From NCBI RefSeq assembly GCF_002858925.1, contig NZ_PJRS01000023.1, positions 62,001 through 126,000 on the forward strand: a stretch of 64,000 bases of DNA, given 5' to 3'. Position 1 is the first letter of the stretch; every line of letters begins with the position of its first letter. Under the pieces are notes generated by a model. That model made no database searches and was not told where the DNA came from. It saw only the letters and a program-made list of their open reading frames with translations. A program made the position numbers and the translations under genes. Below are positions 53,101-60,848 of the stretch, piece after piece. This stretch comes from Caulobacter zeae (GTDB taxonomy: Bacteria > Pseudomonadota > Alphaproteobacteria > Caulobacterales > Caulobacteraceae).

Positions 53101-53307
53101 ACCTCGGGCCAGCCGGTGTTCCGCGACCCGACCGGCTATCTGGACGGCAAGATCACCTGGAAGCCGGGCCCCAAGGGCCTGTCCTTCTTCGTGGAAGGCA
53201 AGAACCTGACCAAGGAGGAGGAACGCTCCACGGCCGGCGACATCCGCCTGACCGAGCTGGGCTACTTCGGCCGCCGGTTCTTCATGGGCTTCACCTACAA
53301 GTATTGA
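50191..53307 (+). CDS. TonB-dependent receptor
   Basis: 1038 aa outer-membrane receptor. Signal peptide MKHQLLATTGLAVAILGTGA, cleaved after ALAQ. VENKVEEIVVVGTR is the TonB-box region, then the plug: SIVAEDISQFPDKNVGEALG, RVTGVQLARDFGEGNAVSIR, GVEPDLNRVEINGM. The barrel ends GYFGRRFFMGFTYKY with a terminal Tyr. AEDISQFPDKNVGEAL is the form found in large Caulobacter receptors for sugars or other plant material. ATG 50191 has GGAGGAAA. It has its own terminator and no adjacent transport or enzyme gene, so the ligand is open. Confidence 0.95.
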   Translation: MKHQLLATTGLAVAILGTGAPAALAQTAEQTPATTVENKVEEIVVVGTRASLQSAMGRKKRAGTISDSIVAEDISQFPDKNVGEALGRVTGVQLARDFGEGNAVSIRGVEPDLNRVEINGMSTLSTAGNLQVYGGGGRSNDFRELASELVKSIDVFKGFTADMTEGGVGGTVSVTTRKPLDFKKPTLSFTGSMQNLDTAKGWKPRGNIFAATQLFDGRLGLMANVTYDKVDTRGDYVRNSSWGRFADFDNSADKTVDYYSTAYSQDIVDLASGVSTYAGCSSLVTPDATQISTSNLRTACQSQWYDYAPRVARYGVWTRTDERISAEFTAQYKFSDKIDAWVSYNRNERSQQLNDINYGTDFTSATRLRNTAANGTSCSSTDTTAGSVVTDANHNVIQYTLGNCLTTSGAGGYNGFGISARDFAYESTSDYYNIGANYRGDRLQIEFQASSAETSTVSQTNNVSVSFDTPGMTVTLDPSTGNPSFTFAQGYSPSDASAIRQWQIQYRPSNSQSEEKQYKIDFDYEVDLPFLKKIEFGGRATDFSTSGYGYGGYIIDGGANAYSTTDDTVIYSNAVNSTATILASQTADQTNPTNASAAYTTGYWSTSETWSRAFSNAVFAQAMTQLPDAFYFGGGKLPTTWLYPNFNSVAQYLDTSHFNLNNLESTTGNDGNTYEQIPYRIQEQTDAQYLKFNYAFPLLGYDVNGNFGWRRVHTKTQGAGAQTRSETYAATNGGASTTYVLSNSIATMTKDYTVWLPSFNVGLWLAPNKLAARAGFAQLMARPRMDYLMPTVSCTTDNSPDANGEFDEPSCTAGNPELKPYRANQYDLSFEYYPNSDTQISLGLFYKDIKSFYVSSRTLIGKVDYYGDGVLYNYSTYINGDGAKISGLELTGKTAFTWLPGALSGLGVDANYTYQEAKDVELYSTLDGSPLPFPGLSKSSANFTVWYDKGPINARLAYNYRSKYLVSAADTSGQPVFRDPTGYLDGKITWKPGPKGLSFFVEGKNLTKEEERSTAGDIRLTELGYFGRRFFMGFTYKY

Positions 53308-53352
53308 GGGTGAGCGGGGCTCCCGGGCGACCGGGAGCCGTCTCCATGCGAC

Positions 53353-53391
53353 AAGGGCCTCCCGAGGATCTCGGGAGGCCCTTTTTCATTT
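53353..53391 (+). terminator. Rho-independent terminator
   Basis: AAGGGCCTCCCGAG and CTCGGGAGGCCCTT around GAT, then TTTCATTT. A smaller GCTCCCGGGCGACCGGGAGC hairpin lies just before it. Confidence 0.93.
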
Positions 53392-53397
53392 CACTTC

Positions 53398-53567
53398 GTT
53401 ATCCCGGCCATACGCCCGCGAAGGCGGGCGGGAGAGCCGGGACCCAGGGGCCAACCGCAACGCCTCGGCCACGCCCTGGTGGCGGCGAACCCGACCACGG
53501 CGCCCAGTCGCCTGGGTCCCGGCTCTGCGCGCTACGCGCTCCGGCCGGGATGACGACGGGGTGGGCG
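53398..53567. repeat. Palindromic repeat of the GGCCGGGATGACGA type
   Basis: GTTATCCCGGCCATACGCCC at the left and GCGCTCCGGCCGGGATGACG at the right form inverted ends; GAGCCGGGACCCAGGGG and GCCTGGGTCCCGGCTC are inner inverted copies. This REP type is widespread in alphaproteobacteria. It is the only copy here. Confidence 0.8.
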
Positions 53568-53579
53568 ATCAGGAAGACC

Positions 53580-55889
53580 CTAGAACCCGAACTCCGGCTG
53601 AGCCGCGCCCGGATGCTGGGTCTCGGGCAGGTGGCAGGTGAAGGTCGAGCCGGCGCCGGGCTCGCTCTCCAGGGCCACCCAGCCGCCGTGCAGCTCGACC
53701 AGCGCCTTGACCAAGGCCAGGCCCAGGCCCGGGCCGCCGCGGTCGCGGCCGACGAAGCGGTCGAAGATGTGGGCCTGGACGTGGAAGGGCACGCCCCGGC
53801 CGGTGTCCTTGACGTGCAGCTTGACCTCTCCGAGGGCGCGCTGGGCCGAGATCGTCACCTTGCCGCCCGGCGGGGTCTGGCGCAGGGCGTTCTCGACCAG
53901 GTGGTCGACGGTCTGGTTCAGGCGCTTGGCGTCGCCGCGGATCAGGCCGACGTCCTCATCGCAGATCACCTCCAGCGTCACGCCGCCGATCTCGGCGTCC
54001 TTGCCGCCGCGCTGATAGGCGCCCTGCAGCAGGTCGACGACGCGGATGTCCTCGATCTCCAGCGCCATCTCGCCGGCGTCGATCTGGGCCATGTCGAGCA
54101 CATCGTCGATCGAGCGGGCCAGCTGGGTGGCGGCGGCGCGCACGGCGGCCACGTGGCCCTTGCCGCGCTCGTGCAGGCCCTCGGCGCGCTCGAGCAGTTC
54201 GGAATAGCCGATGATCGTGGTGAGCGGCGTGCGCAGTTCGTAGGAGACGTTGCCGACGAAGTCGCGCTTGAGCCGCTCGGCCTCGGCCAAAGCCGCGGAG
54301 CGGTCTGCAAGAGCGCTTTCCAGGTGGCGGGTGTCGGTGACGTCCGCGAAGGCGATCAGGGTCGCGCCGTCGGGCAGCGGCCGGCTCTGGTAGACGACGA
54401 TGCGGCCGTCGGACGTGCGCACCTCGCCCGAGGTGGGGGCGCGCATCTGCGGATCGGGGTCGGCGACCCGGCCCTTCAGCTCGCGCCAGAAAGACAGGTC
54501 GTGCAGGCGGCGCACGCACAGCTCGACGACACCCTCGAAGTCGCCGGCGGCCTGCAGGGCCTGGGGCGTGACGTTCCAGAAGGTCTCGAAGGCCTCGTTG
54601 TGCAGGCGCAGGCGGCCGTCCGAGCCGAACACGGCCACGGCGTCGTTCAGCTTGTCGAGCGTGGCCTGCTGCACCTGGATCAGGGCGTTGTACTGGGCCT
54701 TCAGGCGCAGCTCGCCGGTGATGTCGGAATAGAGCAGCAGCATGCCGCCCAGCGGGTGGGGCTGGCGCACGACCTTCAGGGTGCGGCCGTCGGGCAGGTC
54801 CCACAGCTCGTCGGCCTGGGGACCCAGGTCCTCGTAGCGGGCCAGTTCGGCGGCCTTCCACCGCGCATAATCAACCGTTTCGGGAAGCCTGCGGCGCTGG
54901 CGCAGGCGGTCCAGCACCTCGCCGTGGGTCGGGCGCTCGGCCAGCCAGGCCGGCTCCAGGCCCCAGAGGTCGGCGAAGGCGGTGTTGTGGAACGACAGGC
55001 GGCGGCTGGCGCTGAAGATCGCCACGCCGTCGGCGATGTGGTTGAGGGTCTCGTCGTGGGCCGCGACGTGGTTCTTCAGCGTCTCGCGGACGTCCTCGAC
55101 CTCGGTGACGTCGGCGCTGAACACCCCGGCCCCGCCGCCGTCCAGCGGCTTGACGGTGAAGCGGAAGGCCCGGCGGCGGCCGTCGATCGGCGTCCAGCGC
55201 ACGGTCTCGCGGCGCTCGGCCTTGGCGGCGGCCTCGACGGCCAGGGCGTCGACGGCGCGGTCGAAGGTCTTGCCGGCGCGCGCGGCCTCGCCGGCGTTGT
55301 CGACCCCCACGGCCCGCAGATAGGCGCCGTTGGCCCAGGTCGGCGCGCCGTCGGCGGCGGCGATCCAGGCCGGCTCGGACAAACCATCGACGAAGGCGGC
55401 GAAGCGGGCGGCGCTGGGCAGGCCCAGGTCGCCGGTCTGGGCGGCCAGGCGCAGCCAGGCCAGGGCGCCGGCCGCGCGGCCCTCGACGATGACCCGGCCG
55501 CCGGGGCCGCGGGCCTCGAAGGCGCAGGCCTCGCCGCGCTCGAACAGGGCCTTCAGGCGGGCGGCGTGGTCGGGATCGCCGGCGATCAGGGCCTCGACCA
55601 GGGCGTCGGGCGTGGCCTCGACGTTCAGCACCTGGGCGCAGGCGTGCAGGCTGTCGTCGCCCGACACCAGGCGGGCCGCGCCGTCCTCGACCGCCACCAG
55701 GGCGTTGTCGAAGGCTTCAGCCGAGGCCTGGGCGGCCACGGAGCCGTTTTCCAGAGCGTCGAGGCGCAGCCTCATGCCGGCCAGGCGGGCGTCGAAGGCG
55801 CGCCGTTGAGCGAGGGCCCACAGGGTGGCGCAGATCGCCAGGCAGACCGCGCCGGCCGTCGCGGCCAGGATCAGATCGAGCGATGTCAT
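53580..55889 (-). CDS. divL: DivL, PAS-containing pseudo-kinase with tyrosine at the phospho-acceptor position
   Basis: 769 aa, the exact length of Caulobacter DivL. One N-terminal membrane helix (5-27), PAS-like domains (about 165-265, 280-390, 405-515), and a kinase core with RDFVGNVSYELRTPLTTIIG in which Tyr550 replaces the usual His. The ATPase end has DKGRGVPF-type HVKDTGRGVPFHVQAHIFDR and GGPGLGLALVKALVELHGGW. In Caulobacter DivL binds DivK~P and controls the CckA kinase and so CtrA; it acts at the new pole. ATG 55889 (MTSLDLIL) gives Tyr at 550. Confidence 0.96.
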   Translation of the reverse strand: MTSLDLILAATAGAVCLAICATLWALAQRRAFDARLAGMRLRLDALENGSVAAQASAEAFDNALVAVEDGAARLVSGDDSLHACAQVLNVEATPDALVEALIAGDPDHAARLKALFERGEACAFEARGPGGRVIVEGRAAGALAWLRLAAQTGDLGLPSAARFAAFVDGLSEPAWIAAADGAPTWANGAYLRAVGVDNAGEAARAGKTFDRAVDALAVEAAAKAERRETVRWTPIDGRRRAFRFTVKPLDGGGAGVFSADVTEVEDVRETLKNHVAAHDETLNHIADGVAIFSASRRLSFHNTAFADLWGLEPAWLAERPTHGEVLDRLRQRRRLPETVDYARWKAAELARYEDLGPQADELWDLPDGRTLKVVRQPHPLGGMLLLYSDITGELRLKAQYNALIQVQQATLDKLNDAVAVFGSDGRLRLHNEAFETFWNVTPQALQAAGDFEGVVELCVRRLHDLSFWRELKGRVADPDPQMRAPTSGEVRTSDGRIVVYQSRPLPDGATLIAFADVTDTRHLESALADRSAALAEAERLKRDFVGNVSYELRTPLTTIIGYSELLERAEGLHERGKGHVAAVRAAATQLARSIDDVLDMAQIDAGEMALEIEDIRVVDLLQGAYQRGGKDAEIGGVTLEVICDEDVGLIRGDAKRLNQTVDHLVENALRQTPPGGKVTISAQRALGEVKLHVKDTGRGVPFHVQAHIFDRFVGRDRGGPGLGLALVKALVELHGGWVALESEPGAGSTFTCHLPETQHPGAAQPEFGF

Positions 55890-56007
55890 CCGGCGTGTCG
55901 CTAGCCCCAAAGGCATAAGGGTCGAATCAGATTTGGCAGCTTAGACCGCGCGTGGCGAGAGCGCGATCAGGCCTTCCCCGAGCCACGGATCACGCTATCT
56001 CAGGATC

Positions 56008-56421
56008 ATGACCTGGACCGACCGCCTCGCTCCCTCGCTGGCCCCGTCGCTGGACGACTTCGCCGCCCTGGCCAAGGCCGCCTTCGACGCCCTGCCCGAC
56101 GAGTTCCGCCGCCTGACCGGCGACGTCGTCTTCCGCATCGACGACTTCGCCACCGACGAGGTGCTCGACAGCCTGGGCATCGAGGATCCGTTCGAGCTGA
56201 CCGGCCTCTACCAGGGCGTGGACCTGTCGCGCCGCTCGGTGCTGGACTTTGGGGCCCAGCCTTCGATGGTCTTCCTCTATCGCCGGCCGATCCTGGACGA
56301 ATGGTGCGAACGCGGCGATGTGACCCTCGGCGCGCTGATCGAGCACGTGCTGGTCCACGAGATCGGCCATCACTTCGGACTGTCGGACGACGACATCCAC
56401 CGCATCGAGGACGAGGCATGA
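56008..56421 (+). CDS. Minimal zincin metallopeptidase family protein
   Basis: 137 aa. VLVHEIGHHFGLSDDDIHRI carries the HExxH zinc site with a third ligand downstream, as in the small DUF1025/zincin-like family. SLDDFAALAKAAFDALPDEF, VLDSLGIEDPFELTGLYQGV and MVFLYRRPILDEW are its usual parts. Substrates are unknown. ATG at 56418 of the next gene overlaps its stop (ATGA), so the pair is coupled. Confidence 0.93.
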   Translation: MTWTDRLAPSLAPSLDDFAALAKAAFDALPDEFRRLTGDVVFRIDDFATDEVLDSLGIEDPFELTGLYQGVDLSRRSVLDFGAQPSMVFLYRRPILDEWCERGDVTLGALIEHVLVHEIGHHFGLSDDDIHRIEDEA

Positions 56422-56828
56422 GCCTTTTCGACACCGAGACCTGGCGCGAGCGGATGGACGAGCGCTGGTTCGAAAGCGGCGCGGCCATCGCCGACAAGGG
56501 CGACGTCGCCCTGGTGTCGATCGAGGACGACGCGGTCAGCGCCCACGTCACCGGCAGCGCCGGCGACCTCTACGTGGTCGAACTGCGCGCGCCCGCCGGC
56601 GAGGGCCGCTGCGACTGCCCGGGGTTCGAGAAGTTCGGCGCCTGCAAGCACCAGGCGGCCGTGGTCGTGGCGGCCAACGCCCTGGACGAGCCGGGCCTGC
56701 AGGCGGTGCGCGATCGAATGTCGAGGCTGCGCGACGGCCTGGCGCTGGACAGCCGCGAGGCCCTGGTCGAACGACTAGTGGATCTGGCCCGTCGCCACCC
56801 GAAAGTGCTCGCCATTCTGGAAGGCTGA
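56418..56828 (+). CDS. SWIM zinc-finger protein
   Basis: 136 aa. CDCPGFEKFGACKHQAAVVV is a SWIM-type finger (CxC...CxH), with the supporting VSAHVTGSAGDLYVVELRAP strand pair before it. The C-terminus is helical. SWIM fingers bind DNA or proteins; the partner may be the coupled metallopeptidase, which is my inference. Confidence 0.88.
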   Translation: MSLFDTETWRERMDERWFESGAAIADKGDVALVSIEDDAVSAHVTGSAGDLYVVELRAPAGEGRCDCPGFEKFGACKHQAAVVVAANALDEPGLQAVRDRMSRLRDGLALDSREALVERLVDLARRHPKVLAILEG

Positions 56829-57091
56829 CCGCCGATATTCAAAATATATGGAGCAATAGTTTCCAGATATACCTGGAACCCCGTCCATATTTTGCCCCAA
56901 AATTCGCCCAACGAACGGTGCGTAAATACACAACATCCCCCGTCGCGGGAGTTTGCGATTGAATATCACGGATTCTGCGCAATACTTCCCGCAGATTCGT
57001 CGGAGGTCGATGCAACACCGCTGACGACTGGCCTGGATGCGCTCGCTCGCCGCGCGCAGTCTTGCCAGCCGCGTTGCGAGAGATTGCGTCA
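56829..57091. other. AT-rich intergenic stretch
   Basis: 263 bases. 56835-56930 has notably low GC (TATTCAAAATATATGGAGCA, GTCCATATTTTGCCCCAAAA) with ATATATGG / CCATATTT half-symmetry. Probably promoter DNA for the small gene that follows, or a trace of foreign DNA. No motif can be named. Confidence 0.4.
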
Positions 57092-57283
57092 GTGTCCATC
57101 CCGCGCCCCAAGGCAAGCAAGCCGGAGAACAAGGCCTTCGTGGTCGCGTTATCGGTGTTGCAACTGACGGTCGTGGTGATCGTATGGTTGGCGGCTCTCG
57201 TTCCAGCGGCGCTGGCGGCCCTGGCCGTCATTCTCTGGAAAGCGGCCCGCCCGACCGTCCGGGGCAAGTTTCCGCCCGCCTGA
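57092..57283 (+). CDS. Small hypothetical membrane protein
   Basis: 63 aa from GTG 57092, with GAGAGA upstream. A basic start SIPRPKASKPENKAFVVALS leads to a double hydrophobic stretch VLQLTVVVIVWLAALVPAAL and AALAVILWKAARP, one long or two short membrane helices. Unrecognised. A TTG at 57062 is also in frame. It sits in front of the LysR gene with 27 bases between. Confidence 0.5.
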   Translation: MSIPRPKASKPENKAFVVALSVLQLTVVVIVWLAALVPAALAALAVILWKAARPTVRGKFPPA

Positions 57284-57310
57284 GTTTTCCGCCGAGTTTC
57301 GCGCCACCCC

Positions 57311-58204
57311 ATGGAACTGCGCCACGTCCGCTATTTCGTCGCCCTCGCGGAAGAGCTGAACTTCACGCGGGCCGCCGCGCGCCTGGGCATCGGCCAGCCG
57401 CCGCTGAGCCAGCAGATCCGCGACCTGGAAAAGGAGATCGGCTATCCGCTGTTTCTGCGCCGGCCGCACGGCGCCGAGCTGACCGAGGCCGGGCGCGCCT
57501 TCCTGGCCGAGGCCCGGCTGATCCTGGAACAGGCCGAACGGGCCAAGGAGGCCGCGCGCCGCGCCGGCGGCGGCCATGTGGGCGCCCTGCGGGTGGGCTT
57601 CACCTCGTCGGCCAACTTCCACCCGGCGGTGACCGAGGCCTTCGCCGTCTTCCACTGGAAGTATCCCGACGCCAGCCTGATCGTCGAGGAGAGCCACTCG
57701 GCCCGCCTGGCCGAGCGCCTGCTGTATTCGGAGCTGGACGCGGCCTTCGTGCGCCCCGGCAATGTCGCGGCCGAGGGGCTGGACCTGCTGGCCCTGGGCG
57801 AAGAGCCGCTGATCCTGGCCCTGCCTGCCGGCCACCGCCTGGCCGCCCAGGCCCGCGTGCCGGTGGCGGCGCTGGCCGGCGAGCCGTTCGTGATCTTCTC
57901 GCAGGGGATAGGCCGCACGTTCCTGGGCCTGATCCGCGAGGCCTGCGCCCAGGAAGGCTTCGAGCCGACCATCGGCCAGGAGACGCCGCACATCGTGGCG
58001 ATGATCAACATGGTCGCCGCGGGCCTGGGCGTGGCCATGGCTCCCGGCTCGATCGCCCAGTTGGCCGTGCGCGGGGTGGTCTATCGCCCCCTCGACGGCG
58101 CCGTGCCGAAGGTGCCGCTGGCCATCGCCACCCGCGCCGGCGACGCCTCGCCCCTGGTGCGCAACTTCCTGGCCCTGATGCCGCCGCCGGCGGTGGAGGA
58201 CTAG
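57311..58204 (+). CDS. LysR family transcriptional regulator
   Basis: 297 aa. MELRHVRYFVALAEELNFTR, AAARLGIGQPPLSQQIRDLE and KEIGYPLFLRRPHGAELTEA are the winged-helix N-terminus. The effector domain starts at about residue 90 (GALRVGFTSSANFHPAVTEA). The form resembles CatR/BenM-type regulators of aromatic catabolism, but no such operon is adjacent, so the target is unknown. Confidence 0.95.
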   Translation: MELRHVRYFVALAEELNFTRAAARLGIGQPPLSQQIRDLEKEIGYPLFLRRPHGAELTEAGRAFLAEARLILEQAERAKEAARRAGGGHVGALRVGFTSSANFHPAVTEAFAVFHWKYPDASLIVEESHSARLAERLLYSELDAAFVRPGNVAAEGLDLLALGEEPLILALPAGHRLAAQARVPVAALAGEPFVIFSQGIGRTFLGLIREACAQEGFEPTIGQETPHIVAMINMVAAGLGVAMAPGSIAQLAVRGVVYRPLDGAVPKVPLAIATRAGDASPLVRNFLALMPPPAVED

Positions 58205-58238
58205 GCCCAGGCGGCGCCATCGTGCCATAGCTTGGCCG

Positions 58239-58724
58239 ATGATCGAGACCGACGCCCTGCTGCACATCGCCTTCGACGCCGAGGAGGCCGGGGACTACGC
58301 CCGCGCCCGCGAAGGCTATGCGCGCTGCGCCGAGTTCGGGGACATCACCGCCCTGACCAACCTGGCCTACCTGTACGACAACGGCCTGGGCGCCCCGCCC
58401 GACAAGGCCGAGGCGATGCGTCTCTATCAACAGGCCTGGCGCCGCGCCCGCTGCACGGTTTCCGCCAACAACATCGCCATCCTCTATCGCGAGCGCGGCG
58501 ACCACCGCGCCATGGTCCGCTGGTTCGCGCACGGCGCAGCGGCCGGCGACGATTCCGCCTGCCTGCCGCTGGCCAAGTGCTACCTGGAGGGCCTTGGCGT
58601 GCGGCGCTCGGTCGAGGCCGCCGTCCGCTGCCTGGCCAGGGTGCTGTCGTCCGACGCGGTCGACGAGGACGATGTCGAGCAGGCCGAAGCCCTGATGGAC
58701 CAGTTCCGCCCGCGCCTGGCCTAG
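58239..58724 (+). CDS. Sel1-like repeat protein
   Basis: 161 aa. Helical Sel1/TPR-like repeats: EEAGDYARAREGYARCAEFG, ALTNLAYLYDNGLGAPPDKA, EAMRLYQQAWRRARCTVSAN and KCYLEGLGVRRSVEAAVRCL. No signal peptide, so cytosolic; a protein-protein interaction role is likely. It overlaps the convergent sirtuin gene by four bases (CTAG). Confidence 0.85.
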   Translation: MIETDALLHIAFDAEEAGDYARAREGYARCAEFGDITALTNLAYLYDNGLGAPPDKAEAMRLYQQAWRRARCTVSANNIAILYRERGDHRAMVRWFAHGAAAGDDSACLPLAKCYLEGLGVRRSVEAAVRCLARVLSSDAVDEDDVEQAEALMDQFRPRLA

Positions 58725-59425
58725 GACAGCACCGCCTCCACCCAACGCGGAACCACCTCGCCGGCCGGGCCATAAAGCCGCTCGTCGAAGGCGCGGGCGT
58801 TGTCGGAGGGCGCAAGGTTGATCTCGCAGGTGCGGATCCCCATCCGCCGCGCCTCGGTGACGAAGCCGGCCGCCGGATAGACCGAGCCCGAGGTGCCGAT
58901 GGCGACGAAGAGGTCGCTGTCCTCCAGCGCCTCGAAGATCTCGTCCATGAACAGCGGGACCTCGCCGAACCACACCACGTGCGGCCGGGCCATGCCGCCC
59001 GCGCCGCACGACCCGCAGACCGCCTCTCCGTCCAGCGGCCCGGGATCGGGGCGCACGGCCTCGCAGGCGTGGCAGCGGGTGACAGCCAGCTCGCCATGCA
59101 TGTGGACCACCGCGGTCGAGCCGGCCTTCTCGTGCAGGTCGTCGACGTTCTGGGTGCACAGGAAGAGCCGCCCGCCCCGCGCCGCCAGTTCCCGCTCCAG
59201 CCGCGCCAGGGCGAAGTGGGCGGGGTTGGGCGCGGCGGCCGCCAGGTTGGCCCGGCGGGCGTTGTAGAACGCCCGCACCTTGGCCGGGTCGCGGGCGAAG
59301 CCCTCGGGCGTGGCGACCTCGGCCAGGTCGTATTGCGTCCATACCCCGCCTTCGTCGCGGAAGGTGCCAAGCCCGCTCTCGGCCGAGACCCCCGCGCCCG
59401 TCAGCACAAAGACGTTCAAGCCCAT
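58721..59425 (-). CDS. NAD-dependent deacylase, sirtuin (CobB type)
   Basis: 234 aa. LTGAGVSAESGLGTFRDEGG binds NAD, TQNVDDLHEKAGS is the second NAD loop, and VHMHGEL holds the catalytic His. Four zinc cysteines are in CHACE and CGSCG. FYNARR carries the Y-x-x-R pair that in CobB and SIRT5 binds succinyl/malonyl groups, so it is a class III type and should remove acyl as well as acetyl groups from lysines. The start at 59425 is used; ATG at 59440 is also possible. Confidence 0.94.
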   Translation of the reverse strand: MGLNVFVLTGAGVSAESGLGTFRDEGGVWTQYDLAEVATPEGFARDPAKVRAFYNARRANLAAAAPNPAHFALARLERELAARGGRLFLCTQNVDDLHEKAGSTAVVHMHGELAVTRCHACEAVRPDPGPLDGEAVCGSCGAGGMARPHVVWFGEVPLFMDEIFEALEDSDLFVAIGTSGSVYPAAGFVTEARRMGIRTCEINLAPSDNARAFDERLYGPAGEVVPRWVEAVLS

Positions 59426-59508
59426 GGCGATGTTTCCCATTCTCGTTCAAGCGGCTGCGGCAAAGGTGACGCCGTCGTCATTTTTAATTTGACCGTACCG
59501 GAAGTTTG

Positions 59509-59525
59509 AGTGGACAGTGTTCACT
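59509..59525. promoter_or_regulatory. TetR-type operator palindrome AGTGGACAGTGTTCACT
   Basis: AGTGGACA and TGTTCACT are inverted copies with one mismatch around a central G. The form is close to operators of TetR-type lipid regulators (AGTGAAC...GTTCACT). It lies 67 bases before the diiron oxygenase GTG, in the divergent gap with the sirtuin gene. The regulator gene is not in the neighbourhood. Confidence 0.55.
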
Positions 59526-59591
59526 CGAGGAGAGACCCGCGCCAGACGGGCCCCGTCGAGCAGCCGAGAGGCCACAGGAGAGGAGCCGACC

Positions 59592-60716
59592 GTGACGGAC
59601 AAGAACATCACCAAGGACGCCATGTACGACGCGGTGGCGCCCGACGACTTCGAGTCCATGCTCGAGCTCGACCGGTACGGAAACCGCTCGAGCGCCTTCG
59701 ACAAGATCATCTCGGCCACCCACGACCACTTCTGGGACCCGCTCGACAAGGCCTATATCGATTTCGACGAGCCGTTCGACATGGAGAACCAGCCGCTGGT
59801 TCCCGAGGACCTCGTCATCGCCCTGTCGACCGAGTACGTCTCCAACCACCTCTCCGATCCCAAGCAGCGCACCCGCTTCATCAACCAGTCGGTGCTGCGC
59901 AGCTTCTCATCGATCCTGCACGGCGAGCAGGGCGCGCTGAACCTGTCGGCCAGCCTGTGCCACGTGCTGAAAGACCAGGGCGCGCAGGAATACGCCGCCA
60001 ACCAGACCCGCGAAGAGGCGCGCCACGTCACCGCCTTCGCCAAGTACATCAAGGCCCGCTGGGGCAAGCCGGTCGAATGCGGCCCGGCGCTGAAGAGCCT
60101 GCTGGTCGAGATCATCGCCGCCCCCGAGGTCTACAAGAAGATCATCGGCATGCAGATGCTGGTCGAGGGCCTGGCCATGGGCGCCTTCGCCACCTTCTTC
60201 AAGGAAATCCACGATCCGCTCGGCAAGAAGCTCTTGCAGCTGGTGATGACCGACGAGGCCTTCCACCACAAGTTCGGGAAGATCTGGGCCGACCGCACCG
60301 TGCCCAAGCTGACGGCCGAAGAGCACGCGATCATCGAGGACTGGGCGGCGCACTGCTTCCAGACCCTGCTGTTCAACCTCGTCTCGCCGCACCAGCAGCT
60401 GGACCTCTACCGCGAGTTCGGCCTGGACCCCGACAAGGTGGTCGAGGAGTACGGGCAGATCATGACCGACGACCTGCGCCGCGAGCACATGAAGGAACAG
60501 ACCAACATCTTCCGCGTGCTGGTGAAGACCCTGCTCAACGCCGGCATCATCACCGACCGCACCAAGGCGTTCTACGCCATGTACGTCGACCTCGACGAAC
60601 TGAAGGCCGAGGGCGACCGCATGGTCGGCGACGACATCGCCGAGGAGGGCATCCGCCACCTGCAGGCCATCAACTTCAAGGACCGCGTCGCCCCGGTGAC
60701 CATCGCCGCGGAGTGA
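59592..60716 (+). CDS. Ferritin-like diiron oxygenase (AurF/RNR-like) protein
   Basis: 374 aa, almost all helical. Iron ligands fit HGEQGALNLSASLCHVL, TREEARHVTAFAKYI (E..ExxH), LVEGLAMGAF and TDEAFHHKFGKIW (DExxH): two ExxH pairs plus single Glu residues, as in ferritin-like oxygenases. It should use O2 at a diiron centre to oxidise a small molecule; the substrate is unknown, lipids or aromatic amines being known for relatives. GTG 59592 follows AGGAGAGGAG. A lipid-type TetR operator lies upstream and two lipocalins follow, which points to a lipid-related job (inference). Confidence 0.85.
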   Translation: MTDKNITKDAMYDAVAPDDFESMLELDRYGNRSSAFDKIISATHDHFWDPLDKAYIDFDEPFDMENQPLVPEDLVIALSTEYVSNHLSDPKQRTRFINQSVLRSFSSILHGEQGALNLSASLCHVLKDQGAQEYAANQTREEARHVTAFAKYIKARWGKPVECGPALKSLLVEIIAAPEVYKKIIGMQMLVEGLAMGAFATFFKEIHDPLGKKLLQLVMTDEAFHHKFGKIWADRTVPKLTAEEHAIIEDWAAHCFQTLLFNLVSPHQQLDLYREFGLDPDKVVEEYGQIMTDDLRREHMKEQTNIFRVLVKTLLNAGIITDRTKAFYAMYVDLDELKAEGDRMVGDDIAEEGIRHLQAINFKDRVAPVTIAAE

Positions 60717-60725
60717 TCGAAAGAC

Positions 60726-60752
60726 CCCTCTCTCTTCGAGAGAGAGGGTTTT
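60726..60752 (+). terminator. CCCTCTCTCTTCGAGAGAGAGGG terminator
   Basis: A ten-base stem with a TTCG-type loop and TTTT. Same hairpin type as at 27891 and 12963. Confidence 0.85.
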
Positions 60753-60848
60753 GCGCGTGGGAACACCCTTCCCTCCCCTTGCGTTTGCCTCCGTTCGGGG
60801 GATGAACTTGAGCAGGGCGCAAAGCCCGCCAAGCAGCAAGGTGTCGGA

